A stretch of 64,000 nucleotides of DNA from Paralichthys olivaceus (taxonomy: Eukaryota; Chordata; Actinopteri; Pleuronectiformes; Paralichthyidae). Position numbers and translations under genes: made by a program. The stretch is taken from contig NC_091112.1 in the NCBI RefSeq assembly GCF_024713975.1, positions 6,634,501-6,698,500 of the forward strand. The letters are read 5' to 3'. Below, piece after piece: positions 24,586 to 39,513 of the stretch (position 1 is its first letter; the number at the start of each line of letters is the position of its first letter). The notes below the pieces were generated by a model. That model saw only the letters and a program-made list of their open reading frames with translations, made no database searches and had not been told where the DNA came from.

Positions 24586-26088
24586 GCTGTTTGTGATGTT
24601 TTTGTTATATTTTTGTCCCTGTATTATTTACTGCAGCCAATGTCATGAGCTCCTCCCTGATCCATGCTTCATCCTCCCACAAAGTTTCATGGAAATCCAT
24701 TTTTTGTGTGCTTTCTCTTGCTTACAAACTAAACTGGCACTCATACCTCCACCGAGGCCTTACAGTCCCTTTATGAAACCACATTTAAATTGACTAGATC
24801 TGGATTTTTGGTCGCACACTCATAAATCAGTTTGCTGAGTGCCTTTGAGTTTTTATATGTAAGGCAAGTTGTTGCAGATGAAAATGATGTCACAAAGATC
24901 AGCACCAACATTGAAACAAGTTACTGTTTTGAATTTATGGTGATTGGTCTACCTGTTGCTTTTTTTGCTCATGTGGGAAAGAGCATATTTATTTCTCGAC
25001 TCTTTAATCCCCAGTATCCCACACCTTGTTTGCACCAAGACTGCAGTTTATTATTATTTAAAATCTCAATGTTCAACATGTCTAATTTATTAAAAAATAT
25101 ATAACTGTAAAGAGCAAATTTTCCGTGTAATCCAGAAATTCTGACTGCAGCTTCTCAAGCGTGTGAGTCACTGGTGTAAACGTGAACACGACACCTGCCA
25201 CTGTAAAGAGTGCATTGCCGACAGTGGTGAAATATGATAGTGATATGTTTGTACAGGAGTCTGTACTCTGACCTGTTTACAGACAGAGGCCAATACCAGG
25301 AGAGAACACATGCTGGCAGCACTGAGGGACTTTATAAGCTTGTATGGGACTAAACACATGAATACATAGGTGTAATTAAACAAACATATATTGATGAGTG
25401 TGCATTTAAGCCATTTTACTCTCTACATGGTTTACAGATTTTTTACAGAATTTATTCAATACAATAATGATGAGTTGAACCCTTTAACCCAAAACAGTGC
25501 AAAAAACAAAAAGGAAATTGAGAGCAGAAATGAAAACCTATTCTGAATAACAATTAAACATCATTATCATTATTACTTTTTGTCTGCTAAAGAAAAGTTA
25601 AAAAAAAAATTGTACAGCCTGAAACTAAAAAAGGATTTTTCCAGTTTCCTGAATTTTGAATTAAAAAAAGTAAGACCTAAAAAATGTAAAGGTTGTTTTT
25701 AGGTAGTCTCAAAAATATGAAACCAATCAAGTAACTATTTTATATAAATTATTTGATGATTTAGTTATTTTATCGATTGATTTTTGTCAATGCACATTGA
25801 TCAATTAAAATGCAAATCTTCTTTTGTTCTTTTGCCTCGTATCGATCTTAAAAACATCTGCTGCTTCCTTAAACTAATTTCAAGGGGTTCTGATATTTGT
25901 AGGATTGATTTATATTTCAGGAAGATCAACTTTATCAAATATTGATATTTAACCTGCACCAGGTGGAGATGAAGGGGTTCTCCTTCAGAATATTGATGAG
26001 TCATGAGGAAATGATGATACTCTGACCTGGATGCTCGTTAACATGATTGTGCAACTTGACCTGCAGCCGCATCACCACTGCATCCCAC

Positions 26089-26135
26089 AGAGAGAGAGAG
26101 AGAGAGAGAGAGGGAGGGAGGGACTACTTTCTCAG
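26089..26135. repeat. (GA)n microsatellite
   Basis: Twelve AG units followed by GGGA units. Confidence 0.9.
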
Positions 26136-26203
26136 CAGGGAGGGAAAGAGGGAGGAGGGAGGTGAGTAATGCCAACAAGCCGATTATTGAAGGCTACTAA
26201 GGA

Positions 26204-26250
26204 CACACACACAGTCATACACACACACATTCACACTCAAACACACACAC
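26204..26250. repeat. imperfect (CA)n microsatellite
   Basis: Blocks of CA interrupted by CAGTCATA, CATTCA and CTCAA. Confidence 0.85.
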
Positions 26251-26699
26251 TGAGCATCTGAGGCTGCAGAAGTTTCTCTTTTCCCTCCATTCATCTCAGG
26301 AAAGTACTTTTTTAATGGACGCTGCAACTTTTCATGGATTTGTATTGTAAGAACTGGAGTCAGGAAATGATGCTATATATTATATTTGATTTATGCTTGT
26401 AAGAGTTAAGAGTGATGTAATGGTATTTTAAGTTTATGTGGTGTCGCTTGAAGATATTTCATTTTTAAGTTTGGCTGCTCTGTTGTTAAGTTCATCTTGT
26501 AAAATTTGATGTTTCTAAATATGGTTGGCTATAAAACTCTGTAAAGGAAGTTACATTTAGGAGCAGACTTTAAATGGAAAATGGCATCTGCAAGTTACCT
26601 TTTTTAGTTGGTGAACTTTTTAATCAGGCCCCAAAAGCCAAATCACAGGGACATTAGAATCCTCTTTGCTGTGAGCAGTCTAAATTGCAAGGCGTCACA

Positions 26700-28427
26700 A
26701 TGACCAGCCCCTCCAGGAGTATCGACGACCACAGACACATCTATGAGAGCCCGGCTCACAAGCCAGAGACGTCCAGGTACCGCAGCTGGAGCAGCCTTCG
26801 CTTTTCAAGATGGAGAAGTGGCTCCCAGAGGACCACCCCCCCTGGCACCCCTTCTCCAAAGGTGGAGAAGAAGGGCGATGTGACCAACACGCTCTTCACC
26901 CTGGTCAAGACACACAATGACGACTACACCGCTGACCCCGATGGCCTGCTGGACACCAACGGGGAGGGCGAAGGAGCCAGCGAGGACATCCCGCTGGACC
27001 AGTCCACCTACTTCCAGAAGCAGTTTGGCTCCTTGCTGCAGCCCGGGGTCAACAAGTTTTCCCTGCGCATGTTTGGCAGCCACAAGGGTGTTGCTGCAGA
27101 ACAGGCCAGGGTCAAGAGCTTCGGAGTGTGGATCATCCACCCCTACAGTAACTTCAGGTAACAATGAGGTTGGATTCTCTTCAGAATTTCCCCTTGTTTT
27201 CAATCTTTTTAATGGGAAGGTTTTCCTACATTATTTTTACAGAATATTGACAGGAAGGGTAAAACCACATTAAACCTTTTCCCAGCACAAAATTACCCAA
27301 TTTAGCATAAACCAACCTTGTAAGCATCCATCTATTCAATCCAGTTCCTCCAAGGACAGACTGCAGAACAACAGCTGATGTTCAGTCATGGTTCCTCACG
27401 CATGATAAGGCGATGAAGGGATTTGATTAGTGATACAGTATATAGGACAAGATCATCTGGATTAATGATACCACTCCCCTGTGACTCCCTTTCCCCCTGT
27501 TTACGAGGAGGAAGAACTACATTCATTGATTCCGATCATTTAGCAATCAAGCGTTTTCCATGTCATTTCTTGCCCTAGTTTTGTTTCACTTTCAGGATTG
27601 GTTGGATCATTCAGCTTTTGGGGCTGAACAGCATCTTAGCCGTGATTCCCAAGCATCCATCTGTGTGGTGACTAATAAAACCCACCATCAAATTTAAACA
27701 TTTTTTAAACATCAGGCCTCTGCCAGACAGAGGGGATAAACTCATGCAGAGGGATTATTGCCCATAAGAATCCCTATAATTCCAATCTTGCTCTATTATG
27801 CAATAATACACAGACAGCTGAGGGAGGGATTATTGAAGGCCTGCTACCCTTAAACCTTATGCTCCAACTTCCCCTTTAAAATGGATGAGTTGGAACAGCA
27901 CGTTTTTTGATGCTCACCTCCCTTTTCAGGGCTGAAGGTCGGATTCCTTTTGGATTTTAAATCCAATTTAAAGTGGGTTGGGTTATTAATGTAATAACTG
28001 ACAGTAACTCAAAGTCCTCTTACTCATTTGTTCTGCAAGGGGCTGTCAGCGGTATCATGTGGTTTTCATCAGCAGATGGAGTTTGTTCAGATGTAATAGA
28101 GACTCAGATGCTCAAACCTTCTATGGTTCTGAGCACAACATGCTAGCTAGTCTGTGAGGATGAATTTGGTGACAGCGTTGTAATGTAAATCTGACTGTCA
28201 TGCGAGAGCCATCCCATCACCACTCAGTCAATCTATCAATCGAATTTAATTTGTGTGGCACATATTCACCAATCACCTCATATACGATCAGTATAAGGTG
28301 CGACATCCTACTGGGGGTGAGGAGAAACTATAAAAAAACAATATTTACAACATTTATGAGAAAAGATTGTGTCTTACTAAGATATGAACTAAATTTAACT
28401 GATAAAAATAATTATACACTCACAGAA

Positions 28428-28474
<47 letters not shown>

Positions 28475-31400
28475 AATAAACAGCAGAGTCTTTGGCGGGG
28501 ATATTAGCAGCATGCAACCACTAATCTGTTGCAGCATAAGATGATAAGTAGGCATGTAAACCAGCATGTAGACACAGGGGATGTGGACGCAAGAGATTGA
28601 TGGAGGGATAAACGTGATTGAAAATGAGGAACTAATCTATGTGTCTCCGCTCTGTCCAGCTAAAGAATGAGGAAGGTCGTTTTCTCACTGGATTCGTGTT
28701 GTGATCGGCGAGCTGTGACTGTAATCAGAAATAGTCTGGTTCCTATTCTGTTACTGTGCACCCGGTAATGAAAGAGAGGCTGGGAGGAAGAGACACGTGG
28801 TGATTGACACATGGTGGAAACAAGCTGTAAGGAAACCCAACCCGAGTATAACAAGACACTGGAGACTTACAGGAAAGTGGGACTTGTATGACATGAAGCA
28901 GACAGTGATGTACAGAGCACACGATTGAGCTTCATCACATCGCAGGTCAGACCTCTCCGGTAACGGTGGCGTTTGCATTTCTGCATCTTCTTCTTAAAGT
29001 TCATTGAGCCTGGTGAGGTACACATCATGTATTTCTAATTAGAGGGTTCCTCCTGTGACAGAAGCTGTTATGGGAGTAAGGGTCCCTCTGAAATGGGTCT
29101 TTCCCTGGACAGCACACTGTACGCCAGATCAGATGACTTCAACTCACCTTAAAGCAACACTGTGTAACAGTAACAGCGCCCTCTGCAGCCACACCTGGTG
29201 ATTCATTTTGTTGGGATCCATGTCCAAACAATTAAGTTTCAATTAATCTGTCACTGAATAGTCCCAGTCTCTGAACTGAAACACAGCTGAACGGTGGATA
29301 TTACCCATGATCCTAAGTGGGAAAAGGATTTTGGTTTAGTGCAAGAAAGCAAAAATGAAATGCTTGCAGTTTTATGTTTGCACAACCTCAACTTTCCATC
29401 ATTTTATCATTATCTGTCTAGGTTTTCCTGGGACATCGTGATGCTTCTGCTGATGATGAGTAATCTAGTGATTTTACCCTGGGGAATCACCTTCTTTGAG
29501 GACCAGAACACTTCACCGTGGATCACCTTTAACGTCCTGTCTGACACTCTCTTCCTCATGGACTTGGTTTTCAACTTCCGCACCGGCATCCTGAAAGGGG
29601 ACAGCCACATCATCCTGGACCCCAAAGAGATCCGCATGCACTACCTCCGCACATGGTTCATGGTGGACTTCATCTCCTCCATCCCCGTCGACTATATCTT
29701 CCTCATCGTTGACCTTGAGTCCCGGCACGACTCGTCTGACGTCTACCGCACTGCCCGCGCACTACGGATAGTGCGCTTCACCAAGATCCTGAGTCTGCTG
29801 CGTCTTCTGCGACTGTCCCGCCTCATCCGGTACATTCACCAGTGGGAAGAGGTAAAGAGAGGAAGAAGGAGAATATTACAGTGTACATGAGAAATTCAAA
29901 ATCTTTCTGATTGAATGTTTTTTCTCTCTATAAAAATGTCCCTCTGTCAGCTTTTCCATATGACGTATGACCTGGCCAGTGCAGTGGTGCGTATAGTGAA
30001 CTTGATTGGCATGATGCTGCTGTTGTGTCACTGGGATGGCTGCTTGACCTTCATGGTGCCGATGCTGCAGGACTTTCCTGCAGACTGCTGGGTATCCAAG
30101 AACAATATGGTGGTGAGAAAACCTACTAATATGTTATGTTGTGGAAAATTAACCTACGCTAAATAAGTCAAGCATTTTTTATCCAATTTAACTATCATCA
30201 TTTTATAATCATCTCAAGTATGTTTACTCAATACAACATTGTTTTGTCATGTCTCCTCTCCCATCCATTTCCCAGAATGCTACATGGCACATACAGTACT
30301 CCTACGCCCTGTTTATGGCCATGAGTCACATGCTGTGTATAGGATACGGCGCCCACCCTCCGGAGGGCGTGAGCGATGTGTGGCTCACCATGATCAGCAT
30401 GGTTGTGGGGGCCACCTGCTACGCCTTGTTCCTCGGCCATGCAACGACCCTGGTTCAGTCTTTGGATGCGTCACATCGTCAGTATCAAGAGAAGGTGAAC
30501 GTCTGACTGGAAACATTTAACTAACAAAACAGATTTTGACCCTCAGCCTCAGTTTTTTTGTGGACAATACGTCCCAAGAGCCTCACATGCATGTGAATGT
30601 GATTTACGGTTTAACTTCACAGCCATTTACATCACAGGCTCGCTTGTACTTTATTGGTGGAAAATGTGCCAAATGCCTAGAAAATATGTGTATTATCTAA
30701 TAGAGTTTGTGGCCTTGCTGTGACCTTTTCCAGGGGATTTTCACAAGATAAAGCAGAACGGATGAATAGACAAATGGCGGCACCTTTGTTTTGGATCGCT
30801 GTTTGCTAATGCCCATTACAAATGAGTTTGTAATCCACTTAAAACTGCAAAAGCCACAACACAAATAGAGTAAATGCATAATTATTAATTCAGCAAACAC
30901 ATGGTAGAAAATGTGATTTAATCTGACAACAATCATGTGGAATTTCAATCTTTGTGAATATTAAATGAAAAATGTCTTTTGTACAAATGTTTTATAGTAT
31001 AAACAAGTGGAGCAGTACATGTCGTTCCATAAACTGCCAGCAGACGTGAGACAGAGGATCCATGATTATTACGAGCAGCGATTCCAAGGCAAGATGTTTG
31101 ACGAGGACAGCATCCTCGGAGAACTCAGTGATCCGCTCAAGGAGGTGTGTTAATCATTCAAACTTTGATTTGACTTGGTGTTTCTTGCTTTCTCTTTAAT
31201 TATACATTTTAATGACACCTGCCCCCACAGATGCAAATCTAGGTCTGGACAATAAAGATTGAAATAAACAAAGGTCTTGCCAAAAAATTTTTTTATATTA
31301 TATCATTGATTGATCTGACTATTAATCTGAATATTTTTTCTTCAATTAATAATTTTAAATGTTGTTTTTATCCAAGGTGATGTTTTCAAATGTCTTGCTT

Positions 31401-32663
31401 TGTTTTAAAAAAAATATTAATGTTTATGATGATATAAATCAGATAAAAGCAGAAAATATTCAAATTCTGGAGCTGGAATGAAATATTTCATATGGTTTGT
31501 TTGTAAATGGTTTAAACTATAAAAATTATTTAAAAAGTTGTAGATAAGCTAATTAATAAATTCGCTATTTGTTTCAGCTCTTATTCAATTTGAAATTATA
31601 GATTTAATTTAGATATCAATACATTGAGTAAAATACATTATTACATACAATAGGAGTGGAGTTGATGATATGTGCATCAACCTGTGTGTTAAGGCTAAAA
31701 CTCTAAAAACTCTGCAACTAACAATCATTTTCATTAATCTTTTATTTGACAGTTATTTTTGTCATATAATGGTAGAAAATGCCCATCAAGTGAATATTAT
31801 TTTCTTTAAATATTTTATGTGTTAATGCATTAAAGAAAGATATAACTCATTCCCACAATTTCGGACTGTTTTCTCTCTTCTCTCCACGTTGCAGGAGATA
31901 GTCAGCTATAACTGTCGTGGGCTGGTAGCCAACATGCCACTGTTTGCCAACACTGACCCTCATTTTGTGACAGTGATCCTGACCAAGCTGCGTTTCGAAG
32001 TCTTCCAACCGGCAGACTTGATTATAAGAGAAGGAACATTGGGTCGGAAAATGTACTTTATCCAGCACGGCACCGTCACTGTCGTCCCGCGTGGCAGTAA
32101 GGAGATTATGCTCAGCGATGGAGCGTACTTTGGTGGTAAATCATGTCATTCCCATCAAATCAGTGGTTCTGGTTCCCTCATGATGTTTTTCTCCTCTTCT
32201 CTAACCTATTAATCATTTGGACTACATGGTATATTGTAAAATATTTAAAATTCTATCATAATTTCATTGTTTTGCACAAACCCCCAAAGATGTCTAATGC
32301 AATGCCACACAAACAGAGCAATGATGCAGATCCTTGCAAGTGATATGAAACGATAATTTTCTGTCAATCAATTAATATATTGAATGTGAATTTATGATAG
32401 TTCTAATAGTGTTTTTCAGCACATGAATCTATTTCTTTAACAGTCAAACTCTCATTTCAGAGATCTGCCTTCTCACCCAGGGACGACGCACAGCCAGCGT
32501 GAGGGCCGACACATACTGTCGCCTTTACTCCCTGAGTGTGGAAAGTTTCAACGAGGTGCTGGAGGAGCATCCTCTGATGAGGAGGGCCTTCGAGAGCGTA
32601 GCTGTCGACCGACTGGGACGGGTCTCACGCAGACCCAGTTACCAGCCTCCACCAGCAGAGTGA
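26700..32663 (+). CDS. hyperpolarization-activated cyclic-nucleotide-gated (HCN) channel, short-tailed
   Basis: A six-segment K+/Na+ pacemaker channel of the plasma membrane, opened by hyperpolarization and modulated by cAMP. Exons: 26700-27157, 29422-29851, 29951-30112, 30276-30494, 30998-31144, 31895-32135, 32461-32663; 619 residues. Visible in order: N-terminal HCN domain ([26 protein letters not shown] and on, about 105-150); S1 to S4 with the arginine/lysine series [20 protein letters not shown]; an NAT glycosylation site before the pore; filter CIGYG (about 371-375); C-linker [16 protein letters not shown]; and a cyclic-nucleotide domain with FGEICLL and [12 protein letters not shown]. 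Departures from HCN1-4: ALFMAM instead of ALFKAM, and [12 protein letters not shown] instead of GYGRQ.P. The protein stops about 20 residues after the C-helix, whereas mammalian HCNs run on for 150-600 residues. It could be the fish-only hcn5 type or a divergent hcn3; the symbol is left open. Confidence 0.9.
28432..28471. repeat. (TA)n microsatellite in HCN intron 1
   Basis: Twenty uninterrupted TA units inside the 2.3-kb first intron. The rest of that intron shows no coding signal. Confidence 0.9.
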
Positions 32664-34255
32664 CATCCTCTGCACCAGCACAGAGACACTGGTGCAGGAT
32701 ATTTATCACTTTGACTGAACTGATTGCTGTTGGATAAGATGATGGAGACCCTCAATTTTATTTATTCTCACATTATTGCTGCACCTGGTTGAAAATATTG
32801 AACCTACAGTCAATTTAATGTTGTAGCTTAAATCTCAGTAATCTATGATCGTTTTGTGTTAGATTTTTCAACACTTCTCAGGTTAGATCCACTGTATAAT
32901 TAAAAAAGAATGAATGAAAAGGTAATCCCTTCCATTGTTGGTGATGCGTGTTCTCTTGACCAAATGTAAATATTGTAGCAATAATTTTCCCGGCCTGTAT
33001 GCTTGGAGACTGCAGTTTCATTATCCCTCACACCAGTCATCCAGGATATTAAAAGCACCAGCTGGAATATATGTGTTGCAGCTTTATGCAGCTCTGATTT
33101 AAATGATCCCCCAGGTCTGCAGGTTGAATCAAATGAGGGTTTAATACCATTGTTCACTGAGGATAAGCTGCTGTGATGTAATAACTGTACAGAGACAGGT
33201 TGTACGCAGCTATACGTCGTTGTTTGAATTACCACCTTAATGTCTGCATACAAATATAAAAATACATCTTGTTTTTTTTTAAATTTTAATTTCAGAAGTA
33301 AACCTTAAGTCTGTTAGAGGGTACAAATAAACCTTAGATAACAACATTACCAACAGTTCAGAGCTGTTTAATCCCACTAACACAGTGAAGTTGATAAAGA
33401 CCAAACAAATAATGTGAACATTCTTCTATTTTTTTTAAATGTGGTGTGTTTTTACTGAATTATTTGACCTTGTATTTAAAAAGTATATTTCAGGTATATA
33501 CAAATGCAGAAAACAAAAACCCTTGGTTATGAAATGTTTGAAATGTATGAAAACATGTTTGAAGTAAAATACAGTAAAAACTAAAAAACATACATTTGCG
33601 CATTTTCAACCACAATGCTGATATCTGATGAATTGTCCCACTGAGGTAATGTCATGTAAATATTCAGATTTCTCTCCTTTAAGCATAATTAAAAAATATT
33701 TTGTCTTTGCAGTTGTTTTTGATGATCTTCTATAACACACACAAACACACTAATAACATAAATACAGACTAATAAGTCAGTTTACTCTGCAGGTAAATTT
33801 ACTTCAAGATACATTCATTATATAAAGAAACTTCCCCTGTGAGTGAGAACCTACTATACATTATGTTATTGCATCATAATCACTGAAGCAATAATGTGTG
33901 CAATGTGTTTAAACTTGTAGTTAAATGGGATCAGAGGAAAAACTCATTTGAACCATATTAAAAATGATTTCTGCATATACATATTATACAGATTTAAGTA
34001 CATGATCTGTGTTTTGCCATATCAACAGGTCTCGATCATATCACAAGAAATAAGACAAGAAGAAGAAACTAAGATCTTAAACTATGAATTGTGGTAATAA
34101 TAATAATAATAAGAAGAATTATTATAATTTTATTAAATTGTTGTTTGCAAGCAGTTTGGTAATGTTGTTCAATTTGTAAAGTACATTGTACCTTTACGGT
34201 TGTCAAATAGATAAAGTGGATTAACAAAATACTTTTGTTATTGAATGAAATGTTA
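32664..34255. other. hcn 3' region and intergenic sequence
   Basis: AT-rich sequence with no further HCN-like coding. A possible hcn poly(A) signal lies at 33326-33331. An ATAAT-rich stretch occurs at 34092-34140. Confidence 0.55.
33326..33331 (+). terminator. candidate hcn poly(A) signal
   Basis: AATAAA about 660 bases after the HCN stop. It is the clearest plus-strand signal before ndufv1. Confidence 0.35.
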
Positions 34256-34349
34256 TTAAACGCGCGGGGGGAGGGGTCCCCGGGACTGTGTCCGGGCCAC
34301 GAGCTTCTACTTCCTGTGGATATTTCATAAACTCCGGACGCAGAGGAGG
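34256..34349 (+). promoter_or_regulatory. ndufv1: ndufv1 promoter and non-coding exon 1
   Basis: A local GC-rich patch (CGCGCGGGGGGAGGGG) and an ETS-like CTTCCTG precede a probable untranslated exon. That exon ends GAGGAG at a GTGAGC donor (34350). No TATA box is seen. The ATG exon follows 1.2 kb later. Confidence 0.5.
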
Positions 34350-35530
34350 TGAGCAGCACCGATTGTTTGCTAACTTACATCGCACATTTCACATCCACAT
34401 GAATATGTTCGCAGCTATTAATTCGAACCAGGTAACCCACGTGTCTCCGCTGTTAAACATGTAAAAGCTGTTTCTGTTTTGACTCTACAAGGTTAGAGGT
34501 GCTAGCTCAGGCTAAGCTAGGCTAGCAGTAGCTACCTGATCATGGAGGTCAGTGTGTTCTCTGAGCCGAGGGGAAGCTCTTCAAATGTGGCTCCGTGGTT
34601 ATTTCAGCTTAATTCAGATGTTCTTTGATTTTATTTACCGGTCTGTTGAAACATCTCAGCTTGGCATTGATTGATCGAAGCTAACGCTGCTAGCTAACCC
34701 AACACCTCTGACATAACAACACACAAGCAGTTACACAAGATCGCGGTCAAAGCAATTCAAGTGATTTAAATACGAGACTGAATCCACAGTTAAGTGACAT
34801 TTAATCCAGAGTTAGTTACTTTTGTGTTTAAATAAAATGAATCGATACAAACTGCTTTTGTTTTGATGCTGCTCAATAAGAAAAGAGGGTTTTTGGTGCA
34901 TCAACAACAGAAGATTATTACTTCATTTAAATTGAATCCACACTGTTGGTCATTGACACAGTCGTTGAAATAAATACCAGCAATCGTCTTGTCTTGTTGT
35001 ATCAGTCTAAATCTGTATTTATAGAGCACTTGAAACATTTTCCAAAAGATGCTTCACAGGGCAGCAATAACACAAATAAGTCATATCTTAGACCTGGTCT
35101 GGCAGAAGTATGCCATAAGAAGGCACTTTGGGGAAATTGCAGGGTCAGCTGATATATTTTCTTTGGGCTGATTGTTCTAGATCCTCTGGCTCTGACTGAA
35201 AATCCTCTGTCCCCTTTAGTTTTCAGGTTAAAACAGAAGAGATGTGATCTTTAAGGGAATAACACAAATAAAACTGATTGGTCATCACCTAAGACTTTAT
35301 ATTATAATCATTGTGGTGTTTCCCTGTTCCACTGGGACACTGACTCAGATTCTTTATTTCAGTTTATAAAGGAATTGCTTAAGGAAACTTGTTAAGTCCT
35401 GTCTCAACACAAGCAGCCATACAAGCACTTTGCCTGAATATAATGCATTGTAGGTTTGGTGAAATATTTTGGGCATTGCCATATGTCAACATTTGACAAC
35501 ATGTTGCTCTGTGCCCCCCCCCCCCTTCAG

Positions 35531-38147
<2,617 letters not shown>

Positions 38148-38293
38148 ATGGCTCCTTTCCTTGAATTTCTTCTTCTGCCTCATATGCCCTCTATCCCATG
38201 TGTGTCAGTGACAAATTATTTAAGAGGATAATGTGCCGTCTTTTCACCATCAAGTTTCACATTGATGTGTCTGCCTTGTCTGTTAACATTACC

Positions 38294-38299
38294 AATAAA
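38294..38299 (+). terminator. ndufv1: ndufv1 poly(A) signal
   Basis: AATAAA 147 bases after the stop codon. Confidence 0.85.
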
Positions 38300-38990
38300 G
38301 TTCTATGAACCTGAAAGAATCCTTTAACTTCTTGTTTTGACATTAGATGTATTGTATAAATTTATCTTTTTAGTGTTTTATTTGTACTAATTTTCGCGTT
38401 TAAATGGCTATAATGGAATCACTTGAACCGCCACCAGAAATACTACAAAGCTGCCACTGTAAAGAAGTATGTTGTAATGGAGATGTTGAAAATACAGTAT
38501 TATAAGTAACCAAGGCAGAGCATTGAAGCCAAATATAAATATTGATTTAGAGATGAATAACTGAAGTTATACAAAGTTGTGCAGTAGACTAACAGCCTAT
38601 ACAAATTATGATACAGCAGATGAAAGTGTATTTGAAAACAGTGCAAGAATAAAATTTATAATATAAAACTAGAGATATAAAATCAAATAAAGATAAACAG
38701 AGGCAATAATGGTGACTGTCTTGAACTTAATTAAGGAACAATAAATATTAAATGACATGACATCCATCTTTGCAAACAGTCAATGCGGCAAAGCAAAAAT
38801 AAAAAGGTCCGGCGCAGCCAGAGGTAAACATAAATATGAGAAAAACATAAAATGCATATAAAAATGTTTTAAAATTAGCAATAAAAAATCTCCCTAAATG
38901 TAAAATGATTAAAAGAAAATCACTGTTCCACCTTTTAAGAATTAGTTTCTGCAGAAAGTTAAAACCACTGTCGTAATCTCGCGATAACTC
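38300..38990. other. intergenic spacer ndufv1 to zinc-finger gene
   Basis: AT-rich, with nothing recognisable until the promoter of the zinc-finger gene. Confidence 0.6.
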
Positions 38991-39069
38991 AGTGCGCTGC
39001 AGCCTCGCCCGTGTCACGTGACGTGGGCAGACCCTCCACCGCGGCTTCATCTCTGTGGACGCCTCGAAC
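38985..39069 (+). promoter_or_regulatory. zinc-finger gene promoter and non-coding exon 1
   Basis: GTCACGTGACGTGGGC (about 39013-39028) joins an E-box/USF site and a CRE-like TGACG half-site. It is followed by a short exon ending at 39069 before GTAAGA. No TATA box. The coding exon is joined at the acceptor ending 39479. Confidence 0.55.
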
Positions 39070-39513
39070 GGTAAGAAATGGTTCCCGTGTTTGAATTGTT
39101 TACAAATCCGGAAATCTAAATCGATCAAAATGACACAAACAGAACAACACACACAAACACACATTGTCAGGATACAAGAGTCTCGTAGGTTTTATCTGAG
39201 CACGTCTCCTCCCTCCATCTTTCTGTCAGCTAGCTCCGGCCTGATGCTAGCTGTTCTATCTCATTACTTCTGTGACCAACGTTTATATAAATAAAACACC
39301 ACCCTGTAACCGGATGTTTATTCGTCTTTGGGACAAAGCGGAACACATCTTCTTGATTACGCTAGCTGGACGTTAGCCTGGTGTGGTACATGTGTCGGTT
39401 CTGCTTTGCCCGCAAACACAACAATATGTGCAGCGGGTTTCGAACGTGTACACAACAGAAGCGTGTTCCTGTGTTGCAGCTCCATGTGGCCGGGACGTGC
39501 GTGAAAGCAACGG

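Larger units (their letters stand above)
24590..26699. other. intergenic region and hcn upstream sequence
   Basis: No coding support is seen. It is AT-rich up to 26000. It then carries a (GA)n/(GGGA)n tract at about 26089-26135 and a (CA)n tract at about 26204-26250, both upstream of the HCN start, probably within promoter or 5' UTR sequence. Confidence 0.5.

Noticed and set aside
28200-28544. 114-codon plus-strand frame with an IYIYIY run
   Set aside because: Produced by the (TA)n microsatellite in HCN intron 1.
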